Counted from the stretch's first letter, positions 22,585 to 32,005 are shown. The stretch: 32,436 bases of DNA from an uncultured Ruthenibacterium sp. (GCA_944388395.1 CALXIP010000021.1:1-32436), one strand, 5' to 3'. Made by a program: numbers and translations. The notes: generated by a model not told the origin, from the letters alone.

Positions 22585-23745
22585 TCAAGTTTTTCTCCCG
22601 CTTCCCTCTCTGGACACGCTCAGCACAACACCCATCTCGCCCAGCAGCATCAGCAACGATGTGCCGCCATAGGAAAAAAACGGAAGGCTGATGCCGGTGT
22701 TTGGAATGGTGTTGGTCACTACGCCGATGTTCAGCACCGCCTGTAAAATAACCTGCACCATAATGCCGACCACCAGCATGGAACCGAACTTATCTTTGGC
22801 CGTATAAGCGATGTAAAGGCCTCGCAGCAGCAATGCGATGAACAAAAAAATGACCAACAATGCGCCGATAAAACCAAGTTCTTCGCAAATCACAGAAAAA
22901 ATAAAATCGTTGTGCGGTTCCGGAAGATACAAATGTTTCTGCCGGGAATTTCCGATTCCCAGGCCGGTGAGGCCGCCGGAACTGATGGCATAAAGGCTTT
23001 GAATCGTCTGATGGCCGCTTCCCAGAGAATCCAACCACGGATTCTGCCATGTCTCGATGCGTTCCAGCGCATACGGGACCAGATCCGGCTTAAAAACGAC
23101 CGCTCCCGCAACGCCTGCCACGGCACCGAGCACCGCCAGCACGAACCAGATAATTCCCGTACCGCCCACAAACATCATGGACGCGCCGATTCCCATGATC
23201 AGCACTGTACCGGAAAGATGCGGCTCCATCAGCATCAAACCCGCGATAATGATCAGAATTACCGCAAACGGAAGTACACCATATGAAAATTTCTTCATAC
23301 GCTTGTGGTTGATGGAGATAATGTGCGCAAACAGCACAATGACTGCAAATTTGGCCACCTCGGACGGCTGAAGCGTTCCCAGGCCTGGAATAACGATCCA
23401 CCGACGGGCGCCGTTCAGCGGTTCCATGAACAAAACGATCACCAGAAGTGCCAGCGCGCCCAGCATCAACGGCCAGGCGAAACGGTGCAGAATGTGGTAG
23501 TCGATTTTATACCCCACAAAAAACATGACGATTACGCCACCGAACGCAAAAATTGCCTGCTGCCGGATAAATTTGAAACTGTCATCAAAACGATACAGCG
23601 CCGTAGCATAGCTTGCGCTGAACACCATGACCAATCCAAACGCAACCAGAATCAACACGATAATGGCAAACGGCCAATCAATCGTGCCTGCATCGGCGCG
23701 AAAAAAAGCCACTTTTTTCTTCAGTGTCTTTGCAGCATCCGGCAT
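22585..23745 (-). CDS. ftsW: SEDS-family septal peptidoglycan glycosyltransferase (FtsW/SpoVE)
   Basis: Polymerises lipid II into glycan strands, paired with the class B PBP encoded upstream. The 386-aa protein has about ten membrane helices, the LQPSEVAKF motif, GIGNSRQKHLYLPEPHNDF with the catalytic-type Asp280, and the C-terminal LPFFSYGGTS. The ATG at 23745 lies 7 nt after GGAGG. Sequence alone does not separate vegetative FtsW from sporulation SpoVE. murD, which commonly sits between mraY and ftsW, is absent here. Confidence 0.93.
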   Translation of the reverse strand: MPDAAKTLKKKVAFFRADAGTIDWPFAIIVLILVAFGLVMVFSASYATALYRFDDSFKFIRQQAIFAFGGVIVMFFVGYKIDYHILHRFAWPLMLGALALLVIVLFMEPLNGARRWIVIPGLGTLQPSEVAKFAVIVLFAHIISINHKRMKKFSYGVLPFAVILIIIAGLMLMEPHLSGTVLIMGIGASMMFVGGTGIIWFVLAVLGAVAGVAGAVVFKPDLVPYALERIETWQNPWLDSLGSGHQTIQSLYAISSGGLTGLGIGNSRQKHLYLPEPHNDFIFSVICEELGFIGALLVIFLFIALLLRGLYIAYTAKDKFGSMLVVGIMVQVILQAVLNIGVVTNTIPNTGISLPFFSYGGTSLLMLLGEMGVVLSVSREGSGRKT

Positions 23746-23773
23746 ACTGCCACCTCCATCTTTCGGGCGCCGC

Positions 23774-24787
23774 TCAATACAGGTACACAAACAGGCAGCC
23801 CAACACTACACCGATGAAGCAAACCAGACTGAACACCGCCACAATTTTGATTTCGCTCCAGCCACACATCTCAAAATGATGATGGATGGGGCTCATTTTA
23901 AAAATGCGTTTTCCATGTGTCAACTTAAAATAGCTCACTTGCAGCATAACGCTGAAAGCTTCCACCAGATAGATAACACCCAGGAACAAGAGCAATTCCG
24001 GACGCCCCATGCAATACGCCGCAGAAACCACTGCACCGCCCAGGAACATGCTTCCCGTATCCCCCATAAACGTTTTGGCCGGATAAAAGTTCCAAGCCAA
24101 AAAGCCGCCGCAGCCACCGGCAACCGCAGCCGAAAACACTGCGATGCTAGTTTGGCCCAACATGCTGGAAATAAACAAAAATCCAAGCATGGAAACAAAG
24201 GTAACGCTGGATGCCAGACCGTCAATTCCATCCGTCAGATTGACCGCATTGACCATACCGATGACGAGCAGGAAAGAGATGGGGTAAAAGAAATATCCCA
24301 GATCCACCAGTCCAAACAGCGGCAACGTCACCATTGTGCTCAGTGTTCCGTTTAAGTGCAGCGACATGAGGAATGCGCCGGTAATCAAAATCTGCGCAAC
24401 AATTTTAGCGCGTGCGCGCAAACCGAGATTCCGCTTTTTTACTACTTTGATGTAATCGTCCACGAATCCGACCAGACCAAACGCAAAGCTGGTCAAAACC
24501 GCAATAAACAGCGCAACGCTCTGCTGTGAAGCAAAATCGCCCAAAACCTTCGGTGCGCCCAGTACCAGCGCCGCATAGCCGGCAACCACGCCGCAAAGCA
24601 CACCCAGATAGAAGGTCAACCCGCCCATTGTCGGCGTTCCGTTTTTTCCAGCATGCCAGGTTGGCCCGATTTCCTTGATCGTCTGGCCAAAATGAAGTTT
24701 GCGCAGTGCCGGAACAATGAGCAGTCCTGAAGCAGCCGTGATCAGCATCGCACCGAAAGCGGCTGTCAAAAACGCGAATTTTTCCAT
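23774..24787 (-). CDS. mraY: Phospho-N-acetylmuramoyl-pentapeptide transferase MraY
   Basis: Integral membrane enzyme that makes lipid I from UDP-MurNAc-pentapeptide and undecaprenyl phosphate. The 337-aa protein has about ten helices and all family motifs: DDYIKV (Asp110-Asp111), NAVNLTDGIDGL, the FMGDTGS loop and the PIHHHFE histidine motif. Starts 21 nt after murF and ends 28 nt before ftsW. Confidence 0.96.
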   Translation of the reverse strand: MEKFAFLTAAFGAMLITAASGLLIVPALRKLHFGQTIKEIGPTWHAGKNGTPTMGGLTFYLGVLCGVVAGYAALVLGAPKVLGDFASQQSVALFIAVLTSFAFGLVGFVDDYIKVVKKRNLGLRARAKIVAQILITGAFLMSLHLNGTLSTMVTLPLFGLVDLGYFFYPISFLLVIGMVNAVNLTDGIDGLASSVTFVSMLGFLFISSMLGQTSIAVFSAAVAGGCGGFLAWNFYPAKTFMGDTGSMFLGGAVVSAAYCMGRPELLLFLGVIYLVEAFSVMLQVSYFKLTHGKRIFKMSPIHHHFEMCGWSEIKIVAVFSLVCFIGVVLGCLFVYLY

Positions 24788-24808
24788 GATTTACACTCTC
24801 CTGCGATT

Positions 24809-26191
24809 TTATCCTGAAACCCCTGTTGTATTCTGGAACTGTTTGTAAAAACCTTCCAAAATCGTTTCCAGCGCCATGCCGTGGCTGGCCTTTACCAGCA
24901 GCGCATCCCCGGCTTTGACCTGAGAAAGAAGCCGCGCCAAGACCTCGGCTTTGTCACTGCAGTGAACCGCATTCACACCCAGTTGTGAGGCGCGGCGGGA
25001 AATGTCCTGTGCCGCTTCGCCCACAGTCAGCAGCCAATCCACGCCCGCCTGAGCAGCCATCACGCCCACGCTTTCATGCGCCTGCTGAGAAATTTCTCCC
25101 AATTCAAACATATCGCCCAAAACCGCGATTCTCCGGCCGCACACCGGATAATCCGCCAGCGTGCGCAGCGCCGCTTTCATGCTGTCGGGGCTTGCATTGT
25201 AGCAATCTTCAATCACCGTAACTCCGCAATGCTGCACCACATTCTGACGATGGCCGGTGGTGGAGTAATTGGCAAGTGCCTGCGCGGCTCTTTCGGGGTC
25301 CAGACCCAAACGGGTGGCGAGCGCATAGGCACTGAGAGCATCCGCTACATTGTGCTCTCCCATCGCGGGAATAAACGCCGGAAAAGAGCCGAACTCTTTG
25401 TCGCAAATGGTAAAGTGTGTTCCCTTTTCATCCCCCTGGATTCCCACAGCGCGGACATCCGCATCTGTATGGACCGCAAAGGTCACCCGACGCAGCCGCT
25501 GCGGCACCTTTGCCACCGAAAGCAGATCGTTGTCTGCATTGATGACCAGCGGAGCGCCATCCGGCATGCCGTCACAAATTTCCATTTTCGCTTTTAAAAT
25601 ATTTTCCCGCGTTCCCAGGGATTCCAGATGCGACTGACCCACCCAAGTGATGATTCCGCCTGCAGGACGTACCGCCAGCGTCAATTTTTCAATCTCACCC
25701 AGCGCTTGCATTCCCATTTCCACAACGCCATAACGAATGGTCGAATCCAGGCGAAACAAAGTTTTTGGGACACCGATCTCATTGTTCTGGTTTCCCTCAG
25801 TTTTCAATGTGCTGCCGAAAGCGGAGCACACCGCATAGCAAAACTCTTTTGTTGTGGTCTTCCCTACGCTTCCGGTAACACCCAGCAGAAGCGGAGAAAA
25901 GTGTTCCCGATAATTGGCGCCCATCTGAATCATCGCATCCAGCGGATCTTTTACAAGAATTCGCTTTTCCTGCGGAACGCCCTCCACGTCGTGCTGGCAC
26001 AAAATGCCGGCCGCGCCTTTCTGCAGTGCTGCCAAAGCGAAATCGTGGCCGTCCACGCGTTCTCCTTTGATGCACACGAACAGCGTCCCGGGTGCGGCTT
26101 CCCTGCTGTCTGTAATCACACCCGTGATCTGCGGATTATCCGAAAAGCTTCCCAGCCCTTTGCAAAGTTCGTTTGCCAGGATTGGCTGCAT
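24809..26191 (-). CDS. murF: UDP-MurNAc-tripeptide:D-Ala-D-Ala ligase MurF
   Basis: Adds D-Ala-D-Ala to the UDP-MurNAc-tripeptide. The 460-aa protein has the three Mur ligase domains: an N-terminal substrate domain (ITDSREAAPGTLFVCIKGE), a central ATPase with VTGSVGKTTTKE (Lys111), and a C-terminal domain with CYNASPDSMKAAL and VLGDMFELG. GSxGKTTTKE and NASPDSM are typical of MurF. Located 25 nt after murE. Confidence 0.95.
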   Translation of the reverse strand: MQPILANELCKGLGSFSDNPQITGVITDSREAAPGTLFVCIKGERVDGHDFALAALQKGAAGILCQHDVEGVPQEKRILVKDPLDAMIQMGANYREHFSPLLLGVTGSVGKTTTKEFCYAVCSAFGSTLKTEGNQNNEIGVPKTLFRLDSTIRYGVVEMGMQALGEIEKLTLAVRPAGGIITWVGQSHLESLGTRENILKAKMEICDGMPDGAPLVINADNDLLSVAKVPQRLRRVTFAVHTDADVRAVGIQGDEKGTHFTICDKEFGSFPAFIPAMGEHNVADALSAYALATRLGLDPERAAQALANYSTTGHRQNVVQHCGVTVIEDCYNASPDSMKAALRTLADYPVCGRRIAVLGDMFELGEISQQAHESVGVMAAQAGVDWLLTVGEAAQDISRRASQLGVNAVHCSDKAEVLARLLSQVKAGDALLVKASHGMALETILEGFYKQFQNTTGVSG

Positions 26192-26216
26192 AACCGTTCC
26201 TCCCCATGACGAAAGC

Positions 26217-27668
26217 TCAGCGCTTTTCCGTCAGTTGATGTTGGGTGAGCCAGTCGCGTACAATGCGGTGCTCATCCAGATAGATGGTCACACCGTCGAT
26301 GGCCTGATAGTCCTCGTGTCCTTTTCCGCACAGGGCAAGCACATCGCCGGGACGAAGCATCGCAAGCGCTTTTTGAAGAGCGGTCCGGCGCTCCACCTCC
26401 ACAAGGTAGGGCTTTCCGGAACGCTTCAGCACCGGCTCAACGTCCCCTATTATATCATACGGATTTTCCTTGCGGGGATTATCAGATGTCAAAATCGCAA
26501 AATCAGCATACTTGACAACAGCTTCTCCCATCAGGGGACGTTTTTTGGCATCCCGTTCACCTGCACATCCGAACAGAACGATCAGCCGTCCTTTGGCAAA
26601 AGGAGCCAGGCCGGACAACACTTTCTCAATGGCGTCTCCCGTGTGGGCAAAGTCGCACAAAATGGTAAATTCTCCATTGTAAAGCACTTCGCAGCGCCCG
26701 CGAACGCCGCGCGTATTGGTCAGAGCTTTGGCCGCCGTGTGCGGCTCAATTTTCAAAGCAATCGCGGCAGCAGCGGCAGCCAGCGCATTGTGAACAGAAT
26801 AATCACCGGGCATCGGGAATTTCACGCGCTGGATAAACCCACGTCCAACCATTTCAAAGCGAACGCCCGACGCAGAAAATTCCACGTTGCGGGCAGTGTA
26901 GTCCGCCTCATCGTCATGAGAGGAAAACGTGATGACATTCGGGACCGAAACCTCTTTCAACAAGCGCTTTCCATACCCATCGTCCAGATTGACCACCATG
27001 GTTTCCACTTGCGCGAACAGACTTTTCTTTGCCGTAAAATAATTCTCAAAGCTGCCGTGGTAATCCAAATGATCCTGCGTCAGGTTCGTGAAAACTCCCA
27101 CCTCAAAGTGCAGTCCCCACAGACGCATCTGGTCCAAAGCCTGACTGCTCGCCTCCATGACCACAAAGGAACAGCCCGCCTTTTCCATGCGTGCCATCAA
27201 CGCGGCCAGATCCCACGCTTCGGGCGTCGTAAACTTGGCCGGCACTTCCATCGTATCAATTTCTGTATGAATCGTTCCGATCAGTCCTGCCTTGTAACCC
27301 GCCTGTTCCAAAATCTGCTTGATCAAAGTGGTGACAGTCGTCTTTCCATTGGTGCCGGTCACCGCCACAATGCGCAGCCGGTCGGCGGGGCGGCCGAAAA
27401 AGTTCTGGCACAAAACCGCATACGCCTTTCGCCCATTTTCCACCTGCACCTCATTGGCAAGTCCCAGGGGGCGCTCTGTAACAATACAGCACGCGCCCGC
27501 TTCCAATGCTTTCTGTGCATAAGCATGACCGTCAAAACTTCTGCCGCGGCTGCATACGAAGACAGCACCCGGAGCAACTTTTCTCGAGTCCTGCGTAACA
27601 AGGCTCACCTGGGCCTCAGGCAGTTTCCCCTGATAGGCCACGCCCTCAAACAATTGTTCCAAATTCAT
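26217..27668 (-). CDS. murE: UDP-MurNAc-L-Ala-D-Glu:meso-DAP ligase MurE
   Basis: Adds the third residue of the stem peptide. The 483-aa protein carries TGTNGKTT (Lys109) in the ATP site, EASSQALDQMR, the carbamylated-Lys region and the amino-acid specificity motif DNPRKENP (Asp396-Arg399). DNPR marks meso-diaminopimelate use, against the Lys-specific form, so the wall is predicted to be DAP-type. Its AAGGAG site lies in a structured leader (27670-27721). Confidence 0.95.
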   Translation of the reverse strand: MNLEQLFEGVAYQGKLPEAQVSLVTQDSRKVAPGAVFVCSRGRSFDGHAYAQKALEAGACCIVTERPLGLANEVQVENGRKAYAVLCQNFFGRPADRLRIVAVTGTNGKTTVTTLIKQILEQAGYKAGLIGTIHTEIDTMEVPAKFTTPEAWDLAALMARMEKAGCSFVVMEASSQALDQMRLWGLHFEVGVFTNLTQDHLDYHGSFENYFTAKKSLFAQVETMVVNLDDGYGKRLLKEVSVPNVITFSSHDDEADYTARNVEFSASGVRFEMVGRGFIQRVKFPMPGDYSVHNALAAAAAAIALKIEPHTAAKALTNTRGVRGRCEVLYNGEFTILCDFAHTGDAIEKVLSGLAPFAKGRLIVLFGCAGERDAKKRPLMGEAVVKYADFAILTSDNPRKENPYDIIGDVEPVLKRSGKPYLVEVERRTALQKALAMLRPGDVLALCGKGHEDYQAIDGVTIYLDEHRIVRDWLTQHQLTEKR

Positions 27669-27669
27669 A

Positions 27670-27721
27670 AAAACGCCTCCTTCAGCCGGCGTCTCCTTGG
27701 CAAGAGACGCCTTTGCGTTTT
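27670..27721 (-). promoter_or_regulatory. Structured leader of murE with SD in an internal loop
   Basis: On the - strand an inner 8-bp stem GGCGTCTC/GAGACGCC (27704-27711 with 27688-27695, 8-base loop) is nested inside an outer 7-bp stem AAAACGC/GCGTTTT (27715-27721 with 27670-27676). The murE Shine-Dalgarno AAGGAG falls in the unpaired 11-nt stretch between them. No T-run directly follows the inner hairpin, so it is not a plain terminator. Confidence 0.5.
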
Positions 27722-27722
27722 A

Positions 27723-30056
27723 TCAGTCCGTAGCAGATGTATCGTGGAATTCCACTTCCACCACGGTACCCATTTCTACTTCTGTGCCGGGTTCAATTCT
27801 CTGAAGTGCTGCCACGACCGTGCCGGAAGACTCATCGTTGGTACCTGTGATACTGATGTTTAATCCTGCTGCCTCCAGCATTTCCGTCGCAACGCGAATG
27901 CTCTGCCCAACCACATTTGGAACCTGAACCATCGTTCCGGTCGCACCTTCATCCGTGTACAAAATAATCGTTGACTGACGATTGACACTGATTCCGGCTG
28001 CCGGATACTGATAGGTTACCGTTGTGCCGGACCCTACGATCTTACCGTTGAACCCTGCATTGTGAAGCGTACTCAGCGCATTATTCGCCAGCGAACCGAC
28101 CACATCCGGAACCGGGCTGGCCACAACTGCCAACTCTTCTTCGGTGTATTCCGGCTCGAAGCCCAGATACGGAAGCGTCTCGCTGAGAATGTTCTGAACC
28201 ACCGGACCTGCCAGAGAACCGCCATAGGTACTGCCGGTGGGGCTGTTCGGATTATCCAGAACAATCAGGACTGCAATCTCCGGATCATCCGCCGGCGCAA
28301 AGCCAACGAACGAAGCAATGTAAGTCTGCTCATCGTCCTCACCGCTGAGGCCTTGGTTTTTCTGACTGGTACCGGATTTTCCGCCCACGCGGTAGCCCGG
28401 AACATGAGCATTCTTGCCGTGGCCGTTGTCTACGCTGTCTTCCAGAATGCTGCAAATGGTCTGGCTTGTGGTTTCACTGATAACCTGACGTTTTACCGTA
28501 GTGCCAATGGTCTCCACAATATTGCCGTCAGAATCCAGCACCTGGCGCACCACATGCGGCTGTACCAAATTGCCGCCGTTGACCGCCGCGGAAATCGCAG
28601 TGATCATTGCAATAGGCGTCACAGCACTGGTCTGACCGAATGCGGAAGATGCCAGAGAAACCGCCGTCATGTTTTCACGGCTGACGGTCTGGCTGACCGC
28701 CTCATCGTACATATCGATTCCCGTTCGCTCCGTAAATCCGAACGCCTGCAGATAATCGCAGAATGTATCAGCGCCCATCTGCCAGCCCAATTGAATGAAA
28801 TACGGGTTACAGGAGTTGTCCAGGCCCTGCGCCAGGTTCAAAACTCCATGGCCGCTGTGCTCCGCGCAATTCATATACACGTCCGGGTTGCTGGCTACTT
28901 TGATGCGCCCGGTGCACGCTTCGAAAGTCGTATCCACGGTTGCCTTGCCGGAATCCAGTGCAGCCGATGCAGTGATCACCTTGAAAACAGAACCCGGGAA
29001 CAAGATATCCGAGACCGCCCGGTTGCGCCACATGCTCTGCCACGCCGCCTGAAGCTGCTTATTCTGCTCAGTTGTATCCTCAATCGCCGCAATCTGATTG
29101 GCCAGCTCCGTATCATACAGCGTATAGGGATCGTTCAGATTGAAGTCCGGCTCTGTTGCCATTCCGTAAATCTCGCCGGTATTGACATTCATCACGATGC
29201 CCATGCCGCGTTCTACGTTGTGTTCCACCACTGCATTGTACAGATATTTTTCAAGGCAGCTTTGAATCGTCTCGTCAATGGTCGTGACAAGGCTGTAGCC
29301 GTCCTGAGCATCGTACTTCGCCTGATAGTTGTTATTGGCCAGCTCGTATCCCCATGCGTTCTCCGTGGACAGAATACGGCCTTCTACCCCTTTCAGCGTT
29401 TCGTTGTAGTAAAGTTCCAGCCCCGTGACGCCGTTGCCGTCCACATTGGTGAAGCCCAAAACACTGGACGCCAGATTTCCATAGGGGTAATACCGTTTGC
29501 TGGTCTGCGTCAGATAAATTCCGGTGATGGGATGGTCCTCGTTGCCCTCTGTGTTGTTGTATTCATCCATCCAGGAGGTAATGGCATCCGCGACCGGCTT
29601 TTCCACCTTGCGCTTGATCAGCACATAGTTGGAATCCGGGTTTTCCATAAGCTTTGTAACAAGCTCTGTCTCATCCATCTCCAAAATCTGGCTGAGGTTT
29701 CGGGCCACCGTATAAATATCGGTGCCGTAGGTTGCCATATCTCTGGTGGACGCAGTCACATCCCACACGGTCGCACTGCGCGCCAGCACTTTCATGTTGG
29801 TATCATAAATCACGCCGCGGTTCGGGGTAATGGTCTCGTCTTTCAACTGCTGGTCTTCCGCCTGTTCCGCATACCCCTTCTCGTCGATCACCTGGAGATT
29901 GAACAGGTTGAAAATCAGCAGGCAGGAAAACAGTGCAAAAAATCCCGCCACGATTCCGGCGCGCACGCGCATGCCAAAATTGACGCTGCTTTGCGGCTTG
30001 GTTGGCGGGTTGTTGCCATCCTCATTAAGTTGTTGGCGTTTGTCAGGCCCTTTCAT
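27723..30056 (-). CDS. pbpB: Class B penicillin-binding protein with PASTA domains (PBP2B/SpoVD type)
   Basis: Septal transpeptidase that crosslinks the glycan made by the SEDS protein. The 777-aa protein has a short cytoplasmic tail, one membrane helix (about 33-53), a pedestal domain starting TPNRGVIYD, a transpeptidase domain with SVFK (Ser356, Lys359), SCN (Ser415-Asn417) and KSGT (560-563), and two C-terminal PASTA domains (about 640-775; PDVVG and VPNVVG starts). SpoVD in Bacillus has one PASTA and PBP2B two, so PBP2B is the nearer match by domain count, though this is the only class B PBP visible. Preceded by a GGAGAG site. Confidence 0.92.
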   Translation of the reverse strand: MKGPDKRQQLNEDGNNPPTKPQSSVNFGMRVRAGIVAGFFALFSCLLIFNLFNLQVIDEKGYAEQAEDQQLKDETITPNRGVIYDTNMKVLARSATVWDVTASTRDMATYGTDIYTVARNLSQILEMDETELVTKLMENPDSNYVLIKRKVEKPVADAITSWMDEYNNTEGNEDHPITGIYLTQTSKRYYPYGNLASSVLGFTNVDGNGVTGLELYYNETLKGVEGRILSTENAWGYELANNNYQAKYDAQDGYSLVTTIDETIQSCLEKYLYNAVVEHNVERGMGIVMNVNTGEIYGMATEPDFNLNDPYTLYDTELANQIAAIEDTTEQNKQLQAAWQSMWRNRAVSDILFPGSVFKVITASAALDSGKATVDTTFEACTGRIKVASNPDVYMNCAEHSGHGVLNLAQGLDNSCNPYFIQLGWQMGADTFCDYLQAFGFTERTGIDMYDEAVSQTVSRENMTAVSLASSAFGQTSAVTPIAMITAISAAVNGGNLVQPHVVRQVLDSDGNIVETIGTTVKRQVISETTSQTICSILEDSVDNGHGKNAHVPGYRVGGKSGTSQKNQGLSGEDDEQTYIASFVGFAPADDPEIAVLIVLDNPNSPTGSTYGGSLAGPVVQNILSETLPYLGFEPEYTEEELAVVASPVPDVVGSLANNALSTLHNAGFNGKIVGSGTTVTYQYPAAGISVNRQSTIILYTDEGATGTMVQVPNVVGQSIRVATEMLEAAGLNISITGTNDESSGTVVAALQRIEPGTEVEMGTVVEVEFHDTSATD

Positions 30057-30077
30057 AGTCTCTCCTTATTTTAATGT

Positions 30078-30141
30078 ATTATAACGGAGAAAAAGAATTA
30101 TCACTGGCCTGTCGCTTTTAACACAATCAAGCCAGTGATAA
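30078..30141 (-). promoter_or_regulatory. Possible attenuator and internal promoter between ftsL and pbpB
   Basis: On the - strand an 11-bp stem TTATCACTGGC/GCCAGTGATAA-type pair (30131-30141 with 30098-30108, 22-base loop) is followed by ATTCTTTTT, then by TATAAT at 30078-30083. The hairpin could reduce readthrough and the -10 could restart transcription; no good -35 was found. Confidence 0.45.
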
Positions 30142-30153
30142 ATATCTATTTCA

Positions 30154-30633
30154 CTATGGCGCGATGTATTCCACAAAGCTCAGGATTCCCTGCGACACAT
30201 CGCTTGCCAACTGTCCCAGGCCCGTTTTGTACCGAACAATGGTGTTTTCCTCATCTCCGTCGACATACGTAATCTGAGAGCGATCCAGTGCCACCAGACC
30301 CAGCTGGCTCGTGGCATACTCCTGCACGCTCTTCATATTGGTTTTCATTTCCATCTGACTTGTCAGATAGTCGTAATCGCTGTTCAAATCATCCAGAACA
30401 CTGCTCTGGCTGTCGATTGCCGCGCCCAGTTCCGTAACTTTCGCCTGAGAATACAGCAGGCTGCATACCAGCGCCAGGAAAAGCGCTGCCAGCGCCACTG
30501 CTTTGATCCAGCGCAGGCGTTTCAAAGAAAGGGAACGCTTGGCTTTCGGATTCTTGACCACTTTCAACTCCCTGCGGGAACGTTCCTCGCGGGGAGCAAA
30601 TGTATTCAAATCATAAACAGTTGCCGTCTGCAT
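30154..30633 (-). CDS. ftsL: FtsL-type cell division protein
   Basis: Small bitopic divisome protein that forms a coiled coil with the FtsB-like partner. The 159-aa product has a basic cytoplasmic N-terminus of about 40 residues, a membrane helix (AVALAALFLALVCSLLYSQ), an extracytoplasmic leucine-zipper-like segment (about 65-100) and a C-terminal tail with two aromatic patches. Sequence conservation is low as usual; the call rests on topology, size and its place between rsmH and the PBP gene. Confidence 0.85.
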   Translation of the reverse strand: MQTATVYDLNTFAPREERSRRELKVVKNPKAKRSLSLKRLRWIKAVALAALFLALVCSLLYSQAKVTELGAAIDSQSSVLDDLNSDYDYLTSQMEMKTNMKSVQEYATSQLGLVALDRSQITYVDGDEENTIVRYKTGLGQLASDVSQGILSFVEYIAP

Positions 30634-30658
30634 GGCAACCGCCTCCTCTCAATTGACT

Positions 30659-31582
30659 TTACAGCTTCTCGATCACGCGAAGCTTGGCGCTGCGCGCTCT
30701 TCGGTTTTGTGCCTGCTCCTGCGCGTCCGCCTCAATCGGTTTTTTGGTGATCAGCTTGGCTTTCGCCTTGCCGCCACACACACAAACCGGGAATTCCGGC
30801 GGGCAGGTGCAGGCCGTTGCCCACAGCCGGAATCTTTGTTTCACGAGCCGGTCTTCCAGCGAATGGAACGTAATGATGCAAAAGCGGCCTCCCGGGCGCA
30901 ATGCATTAAAGATCACATCCATCCCCTGGCTGAGTGCATCCAGCTCCCCGTTCACTGCAATGCGCAACGCCTGAAAACTTCTTCGTGCCGGATTTTTATC
31001 CTTCCGGCGAACGGCAGGCGGCACCGCAGAGGCAATCGTCTGCATCAGCTGGGAAGTGGTCAAAATTGGTTCTTTTTCACGTTGCAACACAATTTTTCCG
31101 GCAATTTGCCACGCATACGGCTCCTCGCCGTACTCCTTGAGAATGCGCGCGAGTTCCTCCCGCGTTTCATGATTCACAAGATCCGCCGCAGTCGGGCCGC
31201 TCTGACTCATCCGCATATCCAGAGGCGCTTCGCCCTGATATGAAAAGCCACGAGAAATTTCATCCAGCTGGTGAGAAGAAACGCCCAAATCCAGCAAAGC
31301 ACCATCCAGCCCCTCAACGCCCAACTGCGCCAGCGCCTGATCGGCATAGCGGAAATTCATTTGCACAACGGTGGCGGGCAGGCCCGCCAGACGTTCTTTT
31401 GCAACAGCGACGGCATCCGGGTCCTGATCCAGACTGATCAGCCTGCCTGTATCCAGACGCATCGCGATTTCTCTTGAGTGCCCTGCCCCGCCCGCAGTTC
31501 CGTCAAGGTATGTGCCGTCCGGTTGGATGGCGAGCCCCCCAAGGCATTCCGCGAGGAGGACAGGGATATGGTGAAAGCTCAC
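30659..31582 (-). CDS. rsmH: 16S rRNA (cytosine1402-N4)-methyltransferase RsmH
   Basis: SAM-dependent methyltransferase for 16S rRNA position C1402. The 307-aa protein has HIPVLL at the start, the SAM site DGTAGGAGHS (27-36), LLDLGVSSHQLD, ARRSFQALRI and TFHSLEDR. A CTCPPEFPVCVCG cluster near the C-terminus matches the Cys-rich segment of the family. Starts with GTG, 3 nt after the mraZ stop. Confidence 0.96.
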   Translation of the reverse strand: MSFHHIPVLLAECLGGLAIQPDGTYLDGTAGGAGHSREIAMRLDTGRLISLDQDPDAVAVAKERLAGLPATVVQMNFRYADQALAQLGVEGLDGALLDLGVSSHQLDEISRGFSYQGEAPLDMRMSQSGPTAADLVNHETREELARILKEYGEEPYAWQIAGKIVLQREKEPILTTSQLMQTIASAVPPAVRRKDKNPARRSFQALRIAVNGELDALSQGMDVIFNALRPGGRFCIITFHSLEDRLVKQRFRLWATACTCPPEFPVCVCGGKAKAKLITKKPIEADAQEQAQNRRARSAKLRVIEKL

Positions 31583-31585
31583 TGC

Positions 31586-32005
31586 TTATAACCCCATTTC
31601 CAAAAGCGCAGCTTCTAATTTGGCATTGTCCACTGTATCCACAGCCGCATGCCATGCCTGCGTGTTCCAAATCTCCGCATGGTCTCCCACTCCGATGATG
31701 GTGACCTCTTTGTCCAGCTTGGCGTGGTCCCGATGTCCGCCGGGCAAAAGGATTCGCCCCTGCTTATCAGGCTGCACCACAATTCCGGATGCAAACAGGT
31801 AGCTGACGATCAAACGATTTTTAATGCCGGCCAGCGCCTTCAGCTTTTCCGCCTGTTCCTGCCATTTTTCGGTCGGGTAGGCGACCAGGCAGTTGTCCAG
31901 CCAGCGGGCTACGACAAAACTTTCTCCCATCTCTTCCCGAAACTTGGCCGGAAAGTTCAGGCGGCCTTTCTCGTCGATTGCGTAATTGTATTCGCCCATC
32001 AACAT
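31586..32005 (-). CDS. mraZ: Transcriptional regulator MraZ
   Basis: AbrB-like DNA-binding regulator of the dcw cluster, and its first gene. The 139-aa protein has the two MraZ repeats: N-terminal DEKGRLNFPAKFRE and the second with DKQGRILLPGGHRD, each with the family's DxxGR motif. Two in-frame ATGs (32005, 31999) are possible; a GGTGA site sits about 6 nt before the first. Three TGGGT repeats lie just upstream. Confidence 0.95.
   Translation of the reverse strand: MLMGEYNYAIDEKGRLNFPAKFREEMGESFVVARWLDNCLVAYPTEKWQEQAEKLKALAGIKNRLIVSYLFASGIVVQPDKQGRILLPGGHRDHAKLDKEVTIIGVGDHAEIWNTQAWHAAVDTVDNAKLEAALLEMGL

Noticed and set aside
23746-23773. Possible remnant of murD between mraY and ftsW
   Set aside because: Only 28 bases, enough for a ribosome site and nothing more.
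26004-27863. 619-aa ORF on the + strand opposite murE/murF
   Set aside because: Spans two real genes on the other strand and has no recognisable domain.
28062-30074. 670-aa ORF on the + strand opposite the PBP gene
   Set aside because: Antisense shadow of a gene with intact catalytic motifs; composition is Arg/His/Ile-rich without domain sense.
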